Source of the DNA: Syntrophomonas sp.
GTDB taxonomy: Bacteria; Bacillota; Syntrophomonadia; Syntrophomonadales; Syntrophomonadaceae
Direction of reading: 5' to 3'
Length of the DNA stretch: 64,000 bases
Assembly (NCBI GenBank): GCA_016841245.1
Contig: JAENZN010000013.1
Span: 1 to 64,000 of the forward strand
This document shows, piece after piece, positions 62,420 through 64,000 of this stretch. The number at the start of each line of letters is the position of its first letter. Positions within the stretch are counted from its first letter, which is position 1. A program made the position numbers and the translations under genes. The notes below the pieces were generated by a model, which saw nothing but the letters and a program-made list of their open reading frames with translations, searched no databases and had not been told where the DNA came from.

Positions 62420-63040
62420 TTATTGCTGCCTGTCCAACAGCTGCGAAAGCTTAGCTGCGGTATCAGTTAAGTTGAAACTAACCCATAAAATGGTCAGGGC
62501 ACCGCACATCTGCAGTGTACGGGCATACAACCACATTGATGAGCCTACTTCCAACAACAGCATTACAGCAGCCAATATGCCAATTACCAGGTAAGAATAT
62601 TTTTTCAATCTTCTATGTCTAGCTTCGGATATTATGGGAGCCTGGACTGAATCTACCGGAGCATACCGGCATATCGCATAAATACCCAGCAGAAAAGCCG
62701 CAACAGCTGCAACCCTGGTATATACCACCGGCAAACCAGCCAGTTGAGCTCCCAGCCAGGCCAGGACTGGAAACACGCACATGGTAATCGCTGCACAAAT
62801 CCAGGGACTCCGGGCATGGGTCCCTCCGGCAGTGTGGCGATAAGCGGTGGCTACTAATAAGCAGGCTGCGGTACCTGGCAGAACCCCCAAAAGCCAGCCG
62901 ATCAGCAGGGTTAAAGTCAAATTTAAAATATTAATAAACAGCACTTCCAGGGCATAAGCCAGCTCGTATTCTTTTTCAGCCGGCAGCTGGTTTTGCTGGC
63001 ACAAGTAAAAAGCCAAGCGCCGGTAAAGATTAGGTTCCAT
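62420..63040 (-). CDS. agrB: AgrB-family autoinducer-processing protease
   Basis: 206 residues from ATG 63040 (SD GGAAG), the family's full length. Catalytic His75 and Cys82 (GGTHARSPWIC) lie seven apart as in staphylococcal AgrB; YRHTAGGTHA is the family signature. Five to six hydrophobic helices. It overlaps the upstream membrane gene by 11 bases and is followed directly by agrD. It would process the 62264-62395 peptide. Confidence 0.93.
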   Translation of the reverse strand: MEPNLYRRLAFYLCQQNQLPAEKEYELAYALEVLFINILNLTLTLLIGWLLGVLPGTAACLLVATAYRHTAGGTHARSPWICAAITMCVFPVLAWLGAQLAGLPVVYTRVAAVAAFLLGIYAICRYAPVDSVQAPIISEARHRRLKKYSYLVIGILAAVMLLLEVGSSMWLYARTLQMCGALTILWVSFNLTDTAAKLSQLLDRQQ

Positions 63041-63497
63041 TATCATTCTTCCAATCATATACTGGTCTTAAGAATATCTGCAGCACCACAGCGATAATGT
63101 TCATCAGCACTGCCTGTATATAGCCTTCTAACATCCATAAACTTCTTACTTCACCCACATCCTCAATATGCAGCAGATTCAGCCTAAATAACATCCAGCT
63201 TATTGAATATTCAATGACTCCCAGGACGAGAAAACTGGCAAATACTGCTATGAATGCCCTGGATTTGTCAGCTGTAGTTACGCTGATAATAAATATAAAT
63301 GTCATTATTATACCTGCAACCATGTGTATGCCAAATACAACTGGCAGGTTTCTTATTCCAATCATGACAGCCGCTATAACCGCTGCTGTCAGCGTAGTTT
63401 TTACCCATTTAATCCTGACACGGGAAAATACCAGGGCCAGCGCGATAGATCCCAGGACTTCGATAATACCCTGAACGTAGGAAAGGACTATATCCAT
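63030..63497 (-). CDS. Small polytopic membrane protein resembling an AgrC sensor domain
   Basis: 155 residues in five hydrophobic helices with a short charged C-terminus (VYDWKNDNGT). Size, topology and position upstream of agrB match the N-terminal sensor half of AgrC-type kinases, but no kinase domain follows: it stops and agrB begins, overlapping. It could be a detached receptor, an immunity or transport factor, or a truncated AgrC. First gene of the operon. Confidence 0.65.
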   Translation of the reverse strand: MDIVLSYVQGIIEVLGSIALALVFSRVRIKWVKTTLTAAVIAAVMIGIRNLPVVFGIHMVAGIIMTFIFIISVTTADKSRAFIAVFASFLVLGVIEYSISWMLFRLNLLHIEDVGEVRSLWMLEGYIQAVLMNIIAVVLQIFLRPVYDWKNDNGT

Positions 63498-63784
63498 TAA
63501 ACTTCCCCTTTACATCATACTAAAAGTGATTATTAAGGGCTTTCGACACAAATTGTTAATAACCTGCTAGTTAATAGAATTATTGATTAATTTCTTTAGG
63601 GTGGAAAATTTTTCAATATGTACTTTATTGAGGTTTTTCGAGTATTCATCGAGGTCGAAAACATCAATTGATTATTGGAAACTAAAATAACCAATCGGAA
63701 TCTTCCAAATAATTAATATTATTTTACATGATTTATCCAGCGTGATTGTAATTGTTAGACTACTGAATAAAATGTTTATAATCT
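63498..63784. other. Upstream region of the second agr operon
   Basis: About 290 bases, very AT-rich, expected to contain the operon promoter and any LytTR-binding repeats. A TCGACCTCGATGAATACTCG stretch (minus strand, around 63645) shows repeated TCGA half sites. Nothing firmer could be assigned. Confidence 0.35.
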
Positions 63785-63991
63785 TTATATATTATCGCTA
63801 TTCATCTTCCTCATAAATACAAGAATGGCAATCGCCATAATAACAACTGTATATCCGATTACCCACCATAAATCCGGAAAAATGAAAAAGTAATTACCAG
63901 ATTGGTCGTTTGAATTGCTATCATTCCTTTTGCTCCTCCTCAGCACTGATTCTTTTGATTTCCTTTGCAAAAAATAAGCTGTCTTCCTCAC
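63785..63991 (-). CDS. Small membrane protein (possibly 3' part of a larger gene)
   Basis: 68 residues in the open frame, with a basic, Ser/Asn-rich N-terminal part and one membrane helix (WWVIGYTVVIMAIAILVFM). The GTG at 63991 lacks a clear SD and the frame is open to the window edge, so the gene may start outside. A strong SD (GAGGAGGAGC) inside this frame precedes a different 21-codon ORF at 63940. Not recognised. Confidence 0.4.
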   Translation of the reverse strand: MRKTAYFLQRKSKESVLRRSKRNDSNSNDQSGNYFFIFPDLWWVIGYTVVIMAIAILVFMRKMNSDNI

Positions 63992-64000
63992 TATGCTCCG

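Noticed and set aside
1-64000. CRISPR array, tRNA or rRNA genes
   Set aside because: No regularly spaced repeats and no cloverleaf or rRNA-like sequence was seen on reading; not tested by a program.

Overview
The window looks like chromosomal DNA of a low-to-moderate GC, strictly anaerobic member of the Firmicutes/Clostridia, most like a Syntrophomonadaceae (Syntrophomonas-type) fatty-acid oxidiser. This is inferred from gene content: tandem acyl-CoA dehydrogenases with EtfAB and a CoA-transferase, rubrerythrin, MinD-type ATPases with inserted ferredoxin domains, a 2-hydroxyacyl-CoA dehydratase-type protein with its activator, and agr-type peptide signalling. The taxon was not verified by any search.

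Layout. 1-1333: end of an agr quorum-sensing locus (5'-truncated AgrB, a cysteine-free AgrD-like precursor, a LytTR regulator). 1717-2478: TipAL/Mta-type MerR regulator with a 19-bp-spacer promoter. 2949-8287: branched-chain amino acid ABC transporter livKHMGF plus a CBS-ACT protein. 8456-10084: release factor RF3. 10128-12706: TetR regulator divergent from a Tat-exported 4Fe-4S protein and a membrane cytochrome b, both promoters built around the same operator. 12815-15302: Hsp20, then a c-di-AMP (ydaO/yuaA) riboswitch followed by a glutamate 2,3-aminomutase. 15367-17881 (minus): ORP-like operon (DUF5320-like, NifX-like, two MinD/ferredoxin ATPases, ferredoxin remnant). 18341-19066: SGNH hydrolase.

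19064-27144 is a 7.7 kb accessory island bounded by two 359-bp direct repeats differing at one noted base. It holds a decayed large serine recombinase, TnpV, an AgrA/AgrC-like two-component system, a coiled-coil protein, a broken sigma-like gene and small unknown genes. 27157-29481 (minus): ArsR-controlled permease and thioredoxin-fold set. 29569-30894: eukaryotic-type hexokinase. 31437-31976: rubrerythrin. 32083-32526: a deletion scar joining remnants of ktrB and an Ada-like zinc-domain gene. 32690-34354: exported copper-amine-oxidase-domain protein.

34801-44125 (minus) is a beta-oxidation operon: three acyl-CoA dehydrogenases, CoA-transferase, EtfB, EtfA, then a PAS histidine kinase and an NtrC-type activator. 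A textbook sigma-54 promoter (44216-44231) precedes it and a perfect 23-bp-arm palindrome lies about 0.2 kb further upstream, so the cluster appears to encode its own enhancer-binding regulator. 44623-55748: DUF155 protein, a PAS-only sensor, a divergent DCCP-like protein/activator pair, ExoIII, Mrp, DUF188 and an ECF sigma/anti-sigma pair. 55877-62190: a second EF-G, isochorismatase-fold hydrolase, membrane protein, short dUTPase and a degenerate-GGDEF/HD-GYP protein. 62264-63497: a second agr locus with a classical cysteine AgrD and a separate membrane protein resembling an AgrC sensor domain.

Three themes recur: peptide quorum sensing (two agrBD loci plus an orphan AgrAC pair), syntrophic electron flow (Etf, cytochrome b, ORP-like and DCCP-like modules), and genome scars or dispersed repeats. 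No tRNA, rRNA or CRISPR array was seen.
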